The notes: generated from the sequence alone by a model not told the origin. A DNA stretch of 64,000 bases from Macrosoma leucophasiata (GCA_036365455.1 JAWQUS010000001.1:23421001-23485000); one strand, 5' to 3'; positions 41,259 through 52,040 are shown, numbered from the stretch's first letter. Translations and numbers: made by a program.

Positions 41259-42632
41259 AACATTACGTCTTATTGCGATTAAGTTTAGGCGGTGTCAAAA
41301 TCTTGTTTCATTTGTCTTATGATGAATTGTGATAGCACGTATGAAGAAATGAGACAAAGCTAATGCGTTTTGGTTTAGGTAACAAATTAAAGGTCATGGT
41401 ACGCCGCAGATATTCAAGAACGATTTTGAAGTTTCGATTATTGAATCATCTAATGAAAATCTAGCCTTTGGAACTTTGATGTATCAAATATAGATGACAG
41501 ATAGTCAAAGCAATAGCATTCAAAACAACCGTTCAAAATAGCATCGCTATTTATATTATCGGTAATAGTACATAGAAACACTTTTGTCGGGACTGAAAAA
41601 AATCGGCACACGTCAATCTTAATACGACACCGTTAAAAAAGTATTTATGTATTCAGTCAGCTCTGTCATACGAACTATGAGCGAATCAAAATGTACAGAT
41701 TTCCGCTTTTATTTATTTTTGGGAAAAAATACATGACTTACCCTATCAATAAAGCAATTAAAAGTATTGGTCCGATTGTACTGATACACTGATTTTAGTC
41801 CAGGGTCGGATCCATTGCGTATTTTGGTGAAATGTGCAAACATGTGCTTAGGGGCGAAGCAATGGACTGTACTCTGTTGAATTATTGCAATGAAGTCGGG
41901 TTGCATGGTGAAATTTGGCCGCCAATCACACAGTTACGTAACGTAATGAATCAAGTCCATCAAATTTTCCATGTCTCAGGGGGATATGTTAGTTAGTTAT
42001 ATGCTGCATAATGAACAATGTATTATGCAGTCTTTTCAACTCAACTACTAAATATTGGGAAACCATTTTGACATTATTGTATGTGTGACTTTAACAGACA
42101 GTAAAATTACTAGAGATAAGTTCTAGGTTGGAGTCTATGTCCATTGATTTTTTTTCTTGAGTAGACTAGAGATAGAAATTAAACTTCTGCTGCTATGTTT
42201 TTATGTCCAGTTCTCTGAAAAAGAATAAAAACTAACTGGGTCAGTTATCAAAAATTCTGAAGAAGTAAATTAATATTAATTTCAAACAGTGCAAAATCTA
42301 TATCGTGTTTTATCGATGCAAATCATATACGTATTATAATATTCATATTTGCGTTGAAATGAGAAAATAATTTGCTAGGTAAAATATGCACAAACTGTTA
42401 CTTATATTGCTAAAAAATAAACCGAGAATCGTTATCAAAACATCTAATTGCTATGATTTGACAGATCTCAAGTGATGAATAGTTGTGGGCACTAGGGAAA
42501 CTGTCTTCGCGCACACAGTTTATACGTCTACTACATTACATTGCTTACATTTTATTTATTTATTTATTTATTCTTTATTGTTACAAAATAATTGACAAAT
42601 GATGTAACAAATGGCGGACTTAATGCTATTTA
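41259..42632. other. No gene recognised
   Basis: No element termini. A (TTTA)n tract lies at 42550-42573. The minus-strand 65-codon frame at 41709-41906 shows no domain. Confidence 0.4.
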
Positions 42633-42894
42633 TCTTCAATATATATAAAAATCAATTGCTGTTCGTAAGTCTCGCTAAAACTCGAGAACGGATTTACGAA
42701 TTTGGAAAATTTTAGTTTTGAATGATTTTTGGAAGTCCAACGACGGTTTAAAAGGAAGATATGAAGAAATTGAAGGAAAATAGTAAAAACCACAATTTCA
42801 TTTTCCCATACAAATAGTCCTTATATATGAAACCTTTGACACATTATTTCATTCTGTGGCAATACGAAGTTTGCCGGGTCAGGTAGGTACCTAG
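42633..42894 (+). mobile_element. Helitron-type element, first of a tandem pair
   Basis: Starts TCTTCAATATATATAAAAAT after an A and ends GGTACCTAG at 42894. The interior AAACTCGAGAACGG and CAATACGAAGTTTGCCGGGT matches the reversed copy 47550-47812. The next element begins at the very next base. Confidence 0.6.
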
Positions 42895-43082
42895 TCTATA
42901 ATATAAAAATAAGTCGGGTTTTCCTTCCTGACGCTATAACTCCAGAAGGCACTAACCGATTTCCACGGTTTTGCATTCGTTGGAGAGGTCTCGGGCTGCG
43001 TGAGGTTAATAGCAAAGAAAATTCACGAAAAAAATATTTATAAAACGACACCCACGCGTGCGAAGCCGCGGGCAACAGCTAG
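42895..43082 (+). mobile_element. Helitron-type element, second of a tandem pair
   Basis: Starts TCTATAATATAAAAATAAGT immediately after the CTAG of its neighbour. It ends ACGCGTGCGAAGCCGCGGGC and AACAGCTAG, followed by T. A CG-rich palindromic stretch lies before CTAG. Confidence 0.62.
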
Positions 43083-43361
43083 TTAGTATATAAACTTTTA
43101 CGCTACGGTGTGACATCCACCTATCTATGGATTGCCATGGCATTGTCATTGCTCATCGTGGAAAAAGCGACGTGGTTAGGCATCGTAAATAAAAAGCACT
43201 CAGTCCGTTATTTTTTAACCCGTCAACTTTTCACGGTATCGACGAACTATCACATATTTCGGTGCGATAGTGCGTTCATACGTTAAAATTACTGACAAAT
43301 AAAATTATTTTTATCGTATGTTTGTAAGGGAAAAGAAAAACCGGACAAGTTTTGTTTTATG
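43083..43361. other. No gene recognised
   Basis: Unassigned. Confidence 0.35.
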
Positions 43362-43860
43362 TTATAAAGGTGGCAAACAAGCAAGCAGTTCACATGGATG
43401 TTAAGTGGTGACTGCAGCCTAAAGACCAGAGATCAAATTGAGACGCGTTGCCACCATTATCATAGGCCATACATTACCATCTAACCCGGGTATAGGTCGC
43501 GCCAGGTACAAAGAACGCTGGCGGTCAAGCTGCGCGTCATGTGTTTTTATTTCATTTTATGTTAATCTATGTAATATTGTTTTCAATCTGCCTACCAATA
43601 CACGAAACCGCAAGCGAAAGCTAGATCAAAAATAAACCAATAGGGCTAGTACTTTCGTGCGCGAGTGTACCGATGCGCGAACACATCCCTTCTACTTTCT
43701 TCCAGCGTTCTTTTTACGTGGCGCGACCTATACCGGTCAGATGGTAATGACTCCGCAATAATTACTACAAGGACATAATGACTAAGGTCTCAGGGGTGGC
43801 AACGTATCTGCATTTTGACCTCTGGTCTTTATCTATAGGCTGCAGTCACTTAACATCAAT
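43362..43860. mobile_element. Palindromic composite: two SINE-A halves around a MITE
   Basis: 43362-43487 is the 3' half of SINE-A on the minus strand and 43735-43860 is the 3' half on the plus strand. Both stop at the same internal CCGG. Between them sits a 246-bp element with 33-bp inverted ends. A simple insertion would leave both flanks in one orientation, so the two halves must come from an inversion or a fold-back copy. Confidence 0.75.
43489..43734. mobile_element. MITE with 33-bp terminal inverted repeats
   Basis: GGTATAGGTCGCGCCAGGTA start. The reversed right end agrees at 31 of 33 positions through AAGAACGCTGG. The interior is AT-rich without a frame of note (a 65-codon frame crosses it by chance). 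Confidence 0.78.
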
Positions 43861-44153
43861 TTTTTTTTTTTATGTAATTGAAGTGGCAAACAAGCATGCA
43901 GTTCACATTGATGTTAAGTGATGACTGCAGCCTATAGACACCCACACAAAGACCAAGGTCAAAATGCAAATGCGTTACCACTCCTGAGGCCTAAGGTGTT
44001 ATGCCTCTGTGCCGGAAATTACAGGGCCGTACATTACCACCTGACCGGAACACGATAGTGCTGAACACTACCATTTAGCGGCAAGTAAATCAGGTAATTC
44101 GGTGGTGCCTACGCCCGCGAGCTCCGTCGCTGGAGCTCTACCACCAGTAAAAA
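43861..44153 (-). mobile_element. SINE-A copy, full length, with target duplication
   Basis: Flanked by ATCAAT at 43855-43860 and 44154-44159. The host is itself a plus-strand SINE-A, whose 3' end resumes at 44154. The element runs from the reverse poly(A) to CTACCACCAGT plus a few A. This sets both limits of the family. Confidence 0.9.
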
Positions 44154-44200
44154 ATCAATGAGAACAGAAAGCTTGTTTGCCACCTTCATTACTTTAAAAA
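44154..44200 (+). mobile_element. SINE-A 3' end, continuation of interrupted copy
   Basis: ATCAATGAGAACAGAAAGCT and TGTTTGCCACCTTCATTAC continue the copy that ends at 43860. Confidence 0.72.
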
Positions 44201-45742
44201 ATATATACCTATTGTAACAGAAAAATTTACGTCACTTGCGTATTACATTTAATTTGTACATAAGTATAAAACCAGTAACTAGATCACGTCTAACAAAATA
44301 ATGTTGTCTCGTTCACACTTAGTGTATTTTGTATTTCGTCACAGCGCGAAAAAGTAATAGAAATATTTAGATGCATATCAAATTTTGTTACTGTACTGTT
44401 GTCGTACCTACATAGATTCGCCTAAGCATATCGGACAAGTCTTGGTGATTTTTGGTTTGCTTTGATGTACATATTTAGTAATGTTTTCTTAAATAAATAT
44501 AATAAAATGTACTTTTTTTTTTTTGTTATTATGGCATCGCTATTACGCATATTGCCAGTGTCACGTAAAACGATATTTCGTATTTATTTATGCAGCGTCA
44601 AAGTTAGTTTAATATCAAGTATATTAAGTATCAAGTATATAAGTTATCAAGTATAATATGTCAGTCAAGTGAGTTACAGTCAAGTTATTCGAGTAAAGCG
44701 ATGGCTACTTTACCAGTGAAGTTTTGGAGGCAACCTGAAAGGTCGTGTTTTCGCACTGTTATTCTATTTCACTATACACAGGCACTGTAATAAACCTATA
44801 TCAAACAAAATGCCACCAACTTTATTCAATATAATTTAAAAATACACTAAGAAAATGAAATAAAATAAGAGCACCATACGCCTTTTTCAAGGTTCCCGCC
44901 AAAACTTCTAAAATGTACTTATTAATGGTAATAAGCCCCAAAGTACATTCATCGAGAAAAATTTAATCTTCTGCCCACAGGCAGTGAGGTACTGTCGAGT
45001 GAACTATTCTTTAATCTGTTGTACTGTCGCGCACAAATAATGAACGGGACACGCGACTGTTGTCATCGACACGCGCCCGAGGTTCCGTCGGGCCCGGGGC
45101 AGTGCGCCGTAGAACACATCAATGGCATCTTTGTGCATGTTGAAGTAATTTGGATTTACTCATATTTAATTTATTTATTCATATTATTTAATTTTAATCG
45201 CAATATATAAGTCCAAAATTAAATAATAAAAGAACTAAAACAAAACAAAATGACAAAACTGTTATATTTTCATCAAAATGAATTAAATTTGAGATGACAA
45301 TATCGTAAAAAACATTTAATTCAAGCACGAAGCATGCAACGTGAACATCTTGATTTAGTACTCGCTCGCTAGAAAATCGACAGTTGCTATAGCGTATCGT
45401 TGTATTTTGGTCAATTTACACAAACCTTTTACGTGGAAAATTAAAATGCGCGTTTCCGTGCTTCGGATAGATCGATCGAAGAGACTCGTGCCCAGCAGTG
45501 GGACGTGTTAAGGGTTGCCATTATTATTATTATACACAAACCTTTCACAATTTATATATACAAACCTTCCTCATGAGTCACTCTACCTATCGGTAAAAAC
45601 CACATTAAAATTTATGCAGTAGTCCTCGAGTTTATTTCGAATAGATAGACAGACGGACGCAGTGGGGGACTTCGTTTTAGAGAGAGAAACTTTATATTGA
45701 AAAATATAAATAATTGTTTTACTTTCTATTTTGGACTCTATT
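44201..45742. other. No gene recognised
   Basis: 44618-44690 is a loose tandem of ATCAAGTAT units. 45450-45530 (GTGCCCAGCAGTGGGACGTG, then ATT repeats) resembles the 3' tail of an RTE-type LINE. Frames of 63-65 codons have no domain. Confidence 0.4.
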
Positions 45743-45993
45743 TTTTTTAATGTAATTGATGTGGCAAACATGCATACAGTCATATTGATGTTAAGTGATG
45801 ACTGCAGCCTATAGACACCCACACAAATACCAAGGTCAAAATGCGGATGCGTTACCTCTCCTGAGGCCTAAGGTGTTATGCCTCTGTGCCAGAAATTACA
45901 GGGCCATACATATTACCACCTGACCGGAACACGATAGTGCTGTGCGGTGGTGCCTACGCCCGTGAGCTTCGACATTGGAGCTCTACAACCAGT
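45743..45993 (-). mobile_element. SINE-A copy with internal deletion
   Basis: TTTTTTTTAATGTAATTGAT start, then blocks to ACCGGAACACGATAGTGCTG. The middle TACCATTTAGCGGCAAG is lost, then GCGGTGGTGCCTACGCCCGT to CTACAACCAGT. Confidence 0.85.
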
Positions 45994-46348
45994 AAAAATT
46001 TTAAGGATTCTTTCGAAACCCCACAGTAATCAGCATAACAAACGAAACCCGTCAGCGGACCAACCCGCACGATTCCGATTATGGCAAAGACAATACCCTA
46101 ATGGTTGTTCAAAAGAAAACTGGGCACAAAGCGAACGATACAAAGATAATAATTACTGCTCACCTGCGGCTATGCAGAGATAACCTTTGCAAGAGATTTG
46201 TACAAATATATATTTTTTTACAATTACCTAATGCTGTCCTGTCTGCAGACTTTGAAATGTCTTTTGATTTTTTAAATGTTATTATACTATGTTAATGTAT
46301 GTTATTTACATTATATCAGGTACTTGACTTTCTTTTATTCGTCTAAAA
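45994..46348. other. No gene recognised
   Basis: Unassigned. Two overlapping short frames without domains. Confidence 0.35.
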
Positions 46349-46499
46349 CTAGTTTTTTCCTGTGACTTCGTTCGCATGTACTTAAGAATTCCCTAAGGAA
46401 CCTATGAACGGGATAAAATTAGTGTATCCTATGTGTTGCAGTCATCTTGATGAGCAACGAATGAACATCCATCCTTTCACATTTATAATAGTAAAAAGA
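46349..46499 (-). mobile_element. Helitron-type element, short
   Basis: On the minus strand it starts TCTTTTTACTATTATAAATG after an A and ends near GAACGAAGTCACAGG and CTAG (46349-46352). 151 bp, non-coding. Confidence 0.55.
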
Positions 46500-46504
46500 T
46501 TAAA

Positions 46505-47125
46505 AAAACCGGTAAATTTCGTGTCAAGCCACGCGCAGTGTGGGGTTCCGTAGTTTATAGGTTTGATTAATGCAATGACAAAAATAAATAAATATTTTTT
46601 ATGGAGTTGTTCAAAAATTTCGAGTATTACATTTGGTCGACTTTTATTCGCAAACTAGTAAAGCCAACGTAGGTATGATAGTTTTTCTTTTAATTTCGTT
46701 ATATGTAGCTATTATTGTCATAACGTTTGAATTTCTAACAACAACCGTTTAGTTGGTAGAGGGGGGAGACACCTGAATCTAACGAAAATTCTCATTTTAA
46801 AGCTTAATAAGTCACGAACAGTTTAACTCAATCGAAAAATGATGTTTGCACATCGATGATCGAAACATTATTGAAAGTCCTATCCAACGATATCCCACAC
46901 TATAGAGGAAACGAAAAAACATTACATTTACGAGCGGTGAATATGAACTCTTTTCATGTTTTTATTCTACCACTTTGTCGGCGTGATTAAGGTGTAGACT
47001 TGTGCCGAAATTCAAGTCTCTAGCACCAACAGTTTTTACGCTAAACCGCGAACGGACAGACAGATAGACAGAATGATATGGCGAAACTATAAGGGTTCCT
47101 TGTTTACTACGGAACTCTAAAAACG
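46505..47125 (+). repeat. Dispersed repeat F, longest copy
   Basis: Starts near AAACCGGTAAATTTCGTGTC and GGGGTTCCGTAG and ends TTGTTTACTACGGAACTCTA. GGTTCCGTAG and CTACGGAAC face each other near the two ends. The 3' part matches 39410-39750. A 110-codon minus frame here is not coding. Confidence 0.6.
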
Positions 47126-47337
47126 GACTATGTTTACTGCTCTTGAAATGAATCATTAATACAAAAATATTTAAACCATAGAAAGGTCTTCTTTCGCAAC
47201 TCTTACTACTTATAAGTTGATGAGACTTTATGTGTCCCATTAAACGACACCATACCATGCAATGTATTGGTTCACAGCATGACTCATTAGGCAATCGACT
47301 AATCCAAAATATGCAGGGTTATTAGTAAAAAGTAAGA
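47126..47337. other. No gene recognised
   Basis: Unassigned. Confidence 0.35.
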
Positions 47338-47547
47338 CGACCCGGTTAGTCCAGCGGTGTGAGATGACCGTTTGATTCGAAGGGTCGTGGGTTCGATCCC
47401 CGCACCCGGTACAAATAAATATTTGTATGGCCTACAGATATTTGTTTCGGGTCTGGGTGTTTGTGTATGTGTTGTAAGTGTACACGGCACCCACGACACA
47501 GGTTTATTCTTAGTGTGGGGCTGTGAGTGTAAGTGTATTTTATTTAT
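47338..47547 (+). mobile_element. SINE-C copy, best preserved
   Basis: CGACCCGGTTAGTCCAGCGG, then GATGACCGTTTGATTCGAAG, B box GTGGGTTCGATCCCCGCACC. The body carries ATATTTGTATGGCCTACAGA and CGGCACCCACGACACAGGTT, and the end is GGGCTGTGAGTGTAAGTG. The tRNA-like head has intact A and B box motifs, so polymerase III transcription is plausible. Confidence 0.85.
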
Positions 47548-47549
47548 TA

Positions 47550-47812
47550 CTAGCTGACCCGGTAAACTTCGTATTGCCTCAGAATGAAATGTCAAAAGTT
47601 TGATAGATACGGACTATTTGTATGGGACAATGAAATTGTGATTTTTACTATACCCCTTCAATTTCTTCATATTTCATTACCTTTTAAACCTTCCGTGAGC
47701 TTCCAGAAATCATTCAAAACCAAAATTAGCCAAATTGGTCCAGCCGTTCTCGAGTTTTAGCGAGACTAACGAACAGCAATTGATTTTTATATATGTAGAT
47801 AGATAGATTATT
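47550..47812 (-). mobile_element. Helitron-type element
   Basis: On the minus strand it starts TCTATCTATCTACATATATA after an A and ends CCGGGTCAGCTAG (CTAG 47550-47553). The interior matches 42633-42894 reversed (AATCAATTGCTGTTCGTTAG, CGAGAACGGCTGGACC). Confidence 0.62.
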
Positions 47813-47899
47813 TTTAAAAGTCGTAGAACAAATGTTGTTGGAATTGATCTAGAGAGGCTGCCTGGAAGAGATGATACGCTTGTTTAAAGTAACCCTGTA
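47813..47899. mobile_element. CAGGGTT MITE, one end only
   Basis: AAAAGTCGTAGAACAAATGT, then GTTGGAATTGAT and GTAACCCTG. It matches the right arm of 38734-39202. Confidence 0.7.
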
Positions 47900-48014
47900 A
47901 ATATTTCTCAGAAATCACCTAAATTAAGTATTACCAGACAGTAAATGTGTTTAATAAGTAGTGAATAACTTTAATTGACTAATATAAATGTATTTATTAT
48001 GTTTTTTGAGGGCA
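47900..48014. other. No gene recognised
   Basis: Unassigned. Confidence 0.3.
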
Positions 48015-48303
48015 AGAAATAGCAAACAAGCGGACAACACATTGATGACAAGTACCTAATACACTATTAGCACAGTCTAAAGAAAACGAACATGTTTATT
48101 AGGATGACAAGTACGTTAACATAAAACCAGAGATTTCAATGTAGATACATTGCCACGCCTAAGGCCTGGCCTAATTATGCCTATTGGCACCTGAATGGAA
48201 CATAATAGTGCTGAAGACTACCATTTAGTGGCAAGTAGATTATTATTGTTATGGTAATGCGGTGATGCTGCGAGCGAGCTCCTCCACTGGAGCTCTACCG
48301 TTA
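48015..48303 (-). mobile_element. SINE-A copy, old
   Basis: AATAGCAAACAAGCGGACAA, AATAGTGCTGAAGACTACCA and TCCACTGGAGCTCTACC in SINE-A order with heavy divergence. Confidence 0.68.
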
Positions 48304-49029
48304 AGAATGTAAGCTATTTGTGTTTCCTGTAAAATTATCACCTTTATTTACTCAGTTTAATGTCTCAAGCCTTTAGGCAATATAAAAATAAATTCAAAAA
48401 TACTCTATACAACATTTATCAACTTTTGTTACCTACCTGTATTTTGATATATTTTAAAATAATATTTATTAGCAAAATCTGTTAAGACGCTAGAAAAATA
48501 TGACAATTGATTTGAATTGTTCGTGTACCGATATCGGTCCAACAGCAGCCTAACTAGTTACGTCTAAAAATATTTTAACTGTATTTATAATACCAGCTGT
48601 AGTCAATACTACGAAGAACCTCACTGAACGAGATACTTACAAACTATTCGAATTCTTGTACAACATCCAAAGACATTCCAATATTCTTTGAATTATAAAG
48701 TAATAAAAATAGAGCATTATCGTTTCTCCGATTAATTAATAAGCATATTAAAGGCGAGCAAAATGAAAGACCAAAAACCTGAGTCGCAAGGTTAAAGCAC
48801 AAATGATTGTACTGACATCTCATTAGCTTAGCGGGGAACCGCGCGCCTCAGGCACTATCCAGTTGTGGTCCGTGTCATGAGAGGTAGCGACGCTTGTAGC
48901 GGAAGTTACCCTTCTTGCAGTCGAGCATTCAATTTCTGATTGTTACGGTGTTTTGTTTGACCATCTAGTCGGTTCAGGGGACGTATTATTGTTACATATT
49001 CTCTAGCGATATGTGACGATCGTTTAAAC
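48304..49029. other. No gene; MITE end fragment
   Basis: 48984-49008 (GTATTATTGTTACATATTCT) matches one end of the 8-bp-duplication MITE. The rest is unassigned. Confidence 0.4.
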
Positions 49030-49172
49030 CTAGGCTCACGGGTTCGATGCGGGACAAATATTTCGTTGTATGGCCTAGATATTTAGTCTACGTGTTTGTA
49101 TGTATTGTGTGTGAACAGTGGCACATACGACACAGTTTATTTATTTTTTTTTTGGGCTGTAAGTGTAAGCAT
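49030..49172 (+). mobile_element. SINE-C copy, head truncated
   Basis: CTCACGGGTTCGATGCGGGA (B box) onward, then ATTTCGTTGTATGGCCTAGA and GGGCTGTAAGTGTAAGC. Confidence 0.68.
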
Positions 49173-49508
49173 ATTTTTTTGCTGTATCTATACATTTGCT
49201 GTATATGTACGGAAAATATGTAAGATTTGTTTAGAAAAAATAATTTGATTTCTGGCTCGATCAATATACCTTTTGCCAACAAAATTTGTTAAAAAATTAT
49301 TTACTCAACTTACTTAATTAAAATCTAATTTTATAAAAATGTATATGTCTATAATATAACTGTTTCAGTTGTCTACTGGTAGCAGGTTACTACTGTTACG
49401 CTGTGAGTGCTGAGGAGGCTTCCTCTTCATCAGTGGAAATCTATCAGATAAAACGTTGATGATGAGATTAGCAAGAATGATAGTGTAAGCGATATTATTA
49501 TATATTTT
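49173..49508. other. No gene recognised
   Basis: Unassigned. Confidence 0.35.
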
Positions 49509-49747
49509 ACTGGTGGTAGACCTCCAGTGACGGAGTTTGGTAGTGTTCAGCACTATTGTGCTCCGGTCAGGTGGTAATGTACGGCCTCGTAATTTCCGGC
49601 ACAGAGGCATAACACCTTAGGCCTCAGGAGAGGTAACGCATCTGCATTTTGACCTCGGTCTTTATGTGGGTGTCTATAGGTTGCAGTCATCACTTAACAT
49701 CAGTGTGAACTGCATGCTTGTTTGCCACTTCCATTACATAAAAAAAA
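49509..49747 (+). mobile_element. SINE-A copy with internal deletion
   Basis: ACTGGTGGTAGACCTCCAGT, a deletion from GGAGT to TTGGTAGTGTTC, then full to the poly(A) tail. Confidence 0.86.
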
Positions 49748-50139
49748 TAGACTGATACTCCTACAATCATTTCCTAATTACCTATACGATGTGTTTTTAA
49801 AACAGCGTATTGAAATCGCTCTCGCATATGAATAACGCCACAATATAAGGCAAAGCACACATATCTGTATTTTTGCCCGATCAAAGGAACGTTGGATATG
49901 ACGGGCTTTTGAACCGATAATCAAATTAACAATGCTTCCTTTTTAAACGAAAAATCTATCTATCAGATCGTGTTGTGTAAGAATGTTTTGTTTTTGATCG
50001 TTCATTAGTGATGTTTGTTATGATTTTGGTTCAAGTTATATATAAGCAAATATGTACATAGCTTTTCTATTTGTTTTATTATTTTCATGTTTTACAACTG
50101 TTATTTGAATAATAATTTCAGTCAACCGAACAATGACGA
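49748..50139. other. No gene recognised
   Basis: Unassigned. Confidence 0.35.
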
Positions 50140-50310
50140 TCATACCATTCCAATGTAAGTGCAATAAGGTAGGATGGACAACAGCGTCTTGCGATAAAAC
50201 TACCGCCACTGCGATTGACGATCCGCATGCCAACGTGGCGATTAATGCATGTCCCTTCTATGGGAAGGCTTTGGTCTAGCTGTGGATATCTTTGAGCTGA
50301 AATGATATTG
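50140..50310 (+). repeat. Dispersed repeat, partner of 17640-17830
   Basis: ATACCATTCCAATGTAAGTG, TTGCGATAAAACTACCGCCA and ATCCGCATGCCAACGTGGCG align with the earlier copy. Confidence 0.55.
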
Positions 50311-50458
50311 ACGATTTCAGTATAATAACGATTTAAGTTATTAAATAAAATCGAAATGTTTTTTTTTTATTTTCCTGGAAAAGCAAGCAGAATACGTGCC
50401 TTTGATATCCATTTGCATATTAATCGACTAATAGAAATACCGTATTATTATACTGTCT

Positions 50459-50496
50459 TTCTTTTTACTGTATCTTATTAGATACAGTAAAAAGAA
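50459..50496. repeat. Perfect hairpin, 17-bp stem, 4-nt loop
   Basis: TTCTTTTTACTGTATCT (50459-50475), loop TATT, exact reverse complement to 50496. Confidence 0.85.
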
Positions 50497-50556
50497 TAAA
50501 AATGTGGATAATTGAGTAAGTACAGCTATTTTTCCATGTCATGATTGCCGTATTAA

Positions 50557-50654
50557 GGTAGACGAGGCACGAGAGGTTTGTCAGAACCGGGATATCTGGC
50601 GCTCTACACTCTCTGCCTACCCCGTTAGGGACCTGGCGTGAAGATACATACATA
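50557..50654 (+). mobile_element. 98-bp RTE-type LINE 3' end with 17-bp target duplication
   Basis: Flanked by exact copies of CATGATTGCCGTATTAA (50540-50556, 50655-50671). It reads VDEAREVCQNRDIWRSTLSA and YPVRDLA to a TGA, then an ATACATAC tail, the same 3' end as 18301-18530. An extremely 5'-truncated but young insertion. Confidence 0.88.
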
Positions 50655-50671
50655 CATGATTGCCGTATTAA

Positions 50672-50960
50672 ATTTTAAAATCATATTATTGAACTTTTTA
50701 AACCACATACATATCGTTAAAAAAAACGGCTTCGTAAGAAATTGGTATAAAAATAACTATATTAGAATGTACAATTTATTAAAAAATATTTTACAAATGA
50801 AATGAAATTGGGTTTACTTAATACATAAATGTTAAGGCAAAATATGATATATTTAGAAACATTTTTAAGAGGTTTTGAAATAAGTTTTGAGTACAACTAA
50901 TTATAAATACACTTGTGTGCTAATGAAAATTAACAAACTTATACGTTTGTATATTAAAAA
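50672..50960. other. No gene recognised
   Basis: AT-rich, unassigned. Confidence 0.35.
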
Positions 50961-51105
50961 CTAGCGACTCGCCCCGGCTTGGCATGGGTGCAAATAATGT
51001 AATATAGCCTAGTATGTCATTAAGTGAAGCTGCAGCTTCGTTATGGTGAAAGAATTTTTGAAAATGGTCTAGTTTTGTGTGAAAACGTTACAAACATACA
51101 TACAG
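50961..51105 (-). mobile_element. Helitron-type element, fragment
   Basis: On the minus strand it ends GCCAAGCCGGGGCGAGTCG and CTAG (50961-50964). The other end is indistinct near 51105. Confidence 0.45.
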
Positions 51106-51117
51106 AAACCCAAATTA

Positions 51118-51362
51118 AAGAAAAAACGGAAAGAAAAATTAGACTTCGGGCAGTAATTTAACCTGTGACCTCAGGATCACCAGTCCAGCCGGTTTACCAC
51201 AAAGCTACCGAAGTCCAACACCGATGCGTCAAATTTTGCTATAGGTATTTGATGAAGCTTAGTGGTAAAGCGGCTGGACTGGTTATCCTGAGGTCGCAGG
51301 TTGTTTTTTCTTTAATTTCTAAAGTTCACTCGCATGTGTTATTACGAAAAATAAATATTACA
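51118..51362. mobile_element. Family-D tRNA-like inverted dimer
   Basis: The left arm, minus (AAAGAAAAAACGGAAAGAAA, GACTTCGGGCAG ... ACCGAAGTC), and the right arm, plus (GCTTAGTGGTAAAGCGGCTG, GTTATCCTGAGGTCGCAGG), have the tail TTTCTTTAATTTCTAAAGTT. The right arm lacks the acceptor strand at its 3' side. Confidence 0.65.
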
Positions 51363-51720
51363 AGAAACCCAAATGTTTCCTCTCTCTAATATTAGTAAAG
51401 ATAATTAAACGAATCTTTACCAGCTTATGAGATTCAGCAGCGAACCCCAAAAATCACGTAGGTGCATAAACGGCCGCTTATATTCTCTCGCATACTACCC
51501 TCCTTAAACCCTAAATTTTGTTACTTTACTGATTTAATGACGTCACACGACGCCCTCTATCGAATGTCAACTCATATCGTTCGACGACTACCCGCGTAAA
51601 ACGTCGCAACTCGAATTTGAGCCAATGGAATTTGAACTGTACATTTCCATGATTTGGGTTGAATCTTTGTTAATTTATTTTGGTTATAAGCCAAACGTAC
51701 ACAACAAAACGATGTATAGG
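51363..51720. other. No gene recognised
   Basis: 51530-51620 is GC-richer and unique here. Confidence 0.35.
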
Positions 51721-51918
51721 TTAGATATTTGAGTCACGAATCCATTTTATGACTAATTCCATAACTTTATATGTGAATTGGAGATCAGGTACGCTGTAGT
51801 GTTTACACTGTATCTCTATCAGGTCGGGCCTAAAGGGATTTGTTTTAACTACCTCTATGGAGAATCTGGTGATGTGATACCGGGGTACGTGCGATTGTTT
51901 AATGGTTTGTGTAATCAT
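51721..51918 (-). CDS. Small open frame, doubtful
   Basis: A 65-aa frame (MITQTIKQSHVPRYHITRFS ... VMELVIKWIRDSNI) with mixed composition, unlike the low-complexity frames around it. It has no recognised domain, no signal peptide and no splice or promoter evidence. It may be a fragment of an unrecognised transposon protein or chance. Confidence 0.15.
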   Translation of the reverse strand: MITQTIKQSHVPRYHITRFSIEVVKTNPFRPDLIEIQCKHYSVPDLQFTYKVMELVIKWIRDSNI

Positions 51919-51949
51919 ATTGTATAATAATTTACTAATATATTAATAA

Positions 51950-52040
51950 CTAGCGACCTGCCCAGGCTCCGCGCGGGTGCAATGATTGTTACCAAAGAAA
52001 AACACCGAGGGGAGTAGCCATATGCAGGCTTTCCCCTCTG
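51950..52040 (-). mobile_element. Helitron-type end and inverted repeat-E piece
   Basis: 51950-51985 reads CTAGCGACCTGCCCAGGCTC, a Helitron-type end on the minus strand. 51999-52040 (CCGAGGGGAGTAGCCATATG) is a plus-strand repeat-E piece facing the minus-strand copy that follows. Confidence 0.4.

Noticed and set aside
46962..47294. 110-codon minus-strand frame
   Set aside because: Antisense of dispersed repeat F. The other repeat-F copy does not keep it open.
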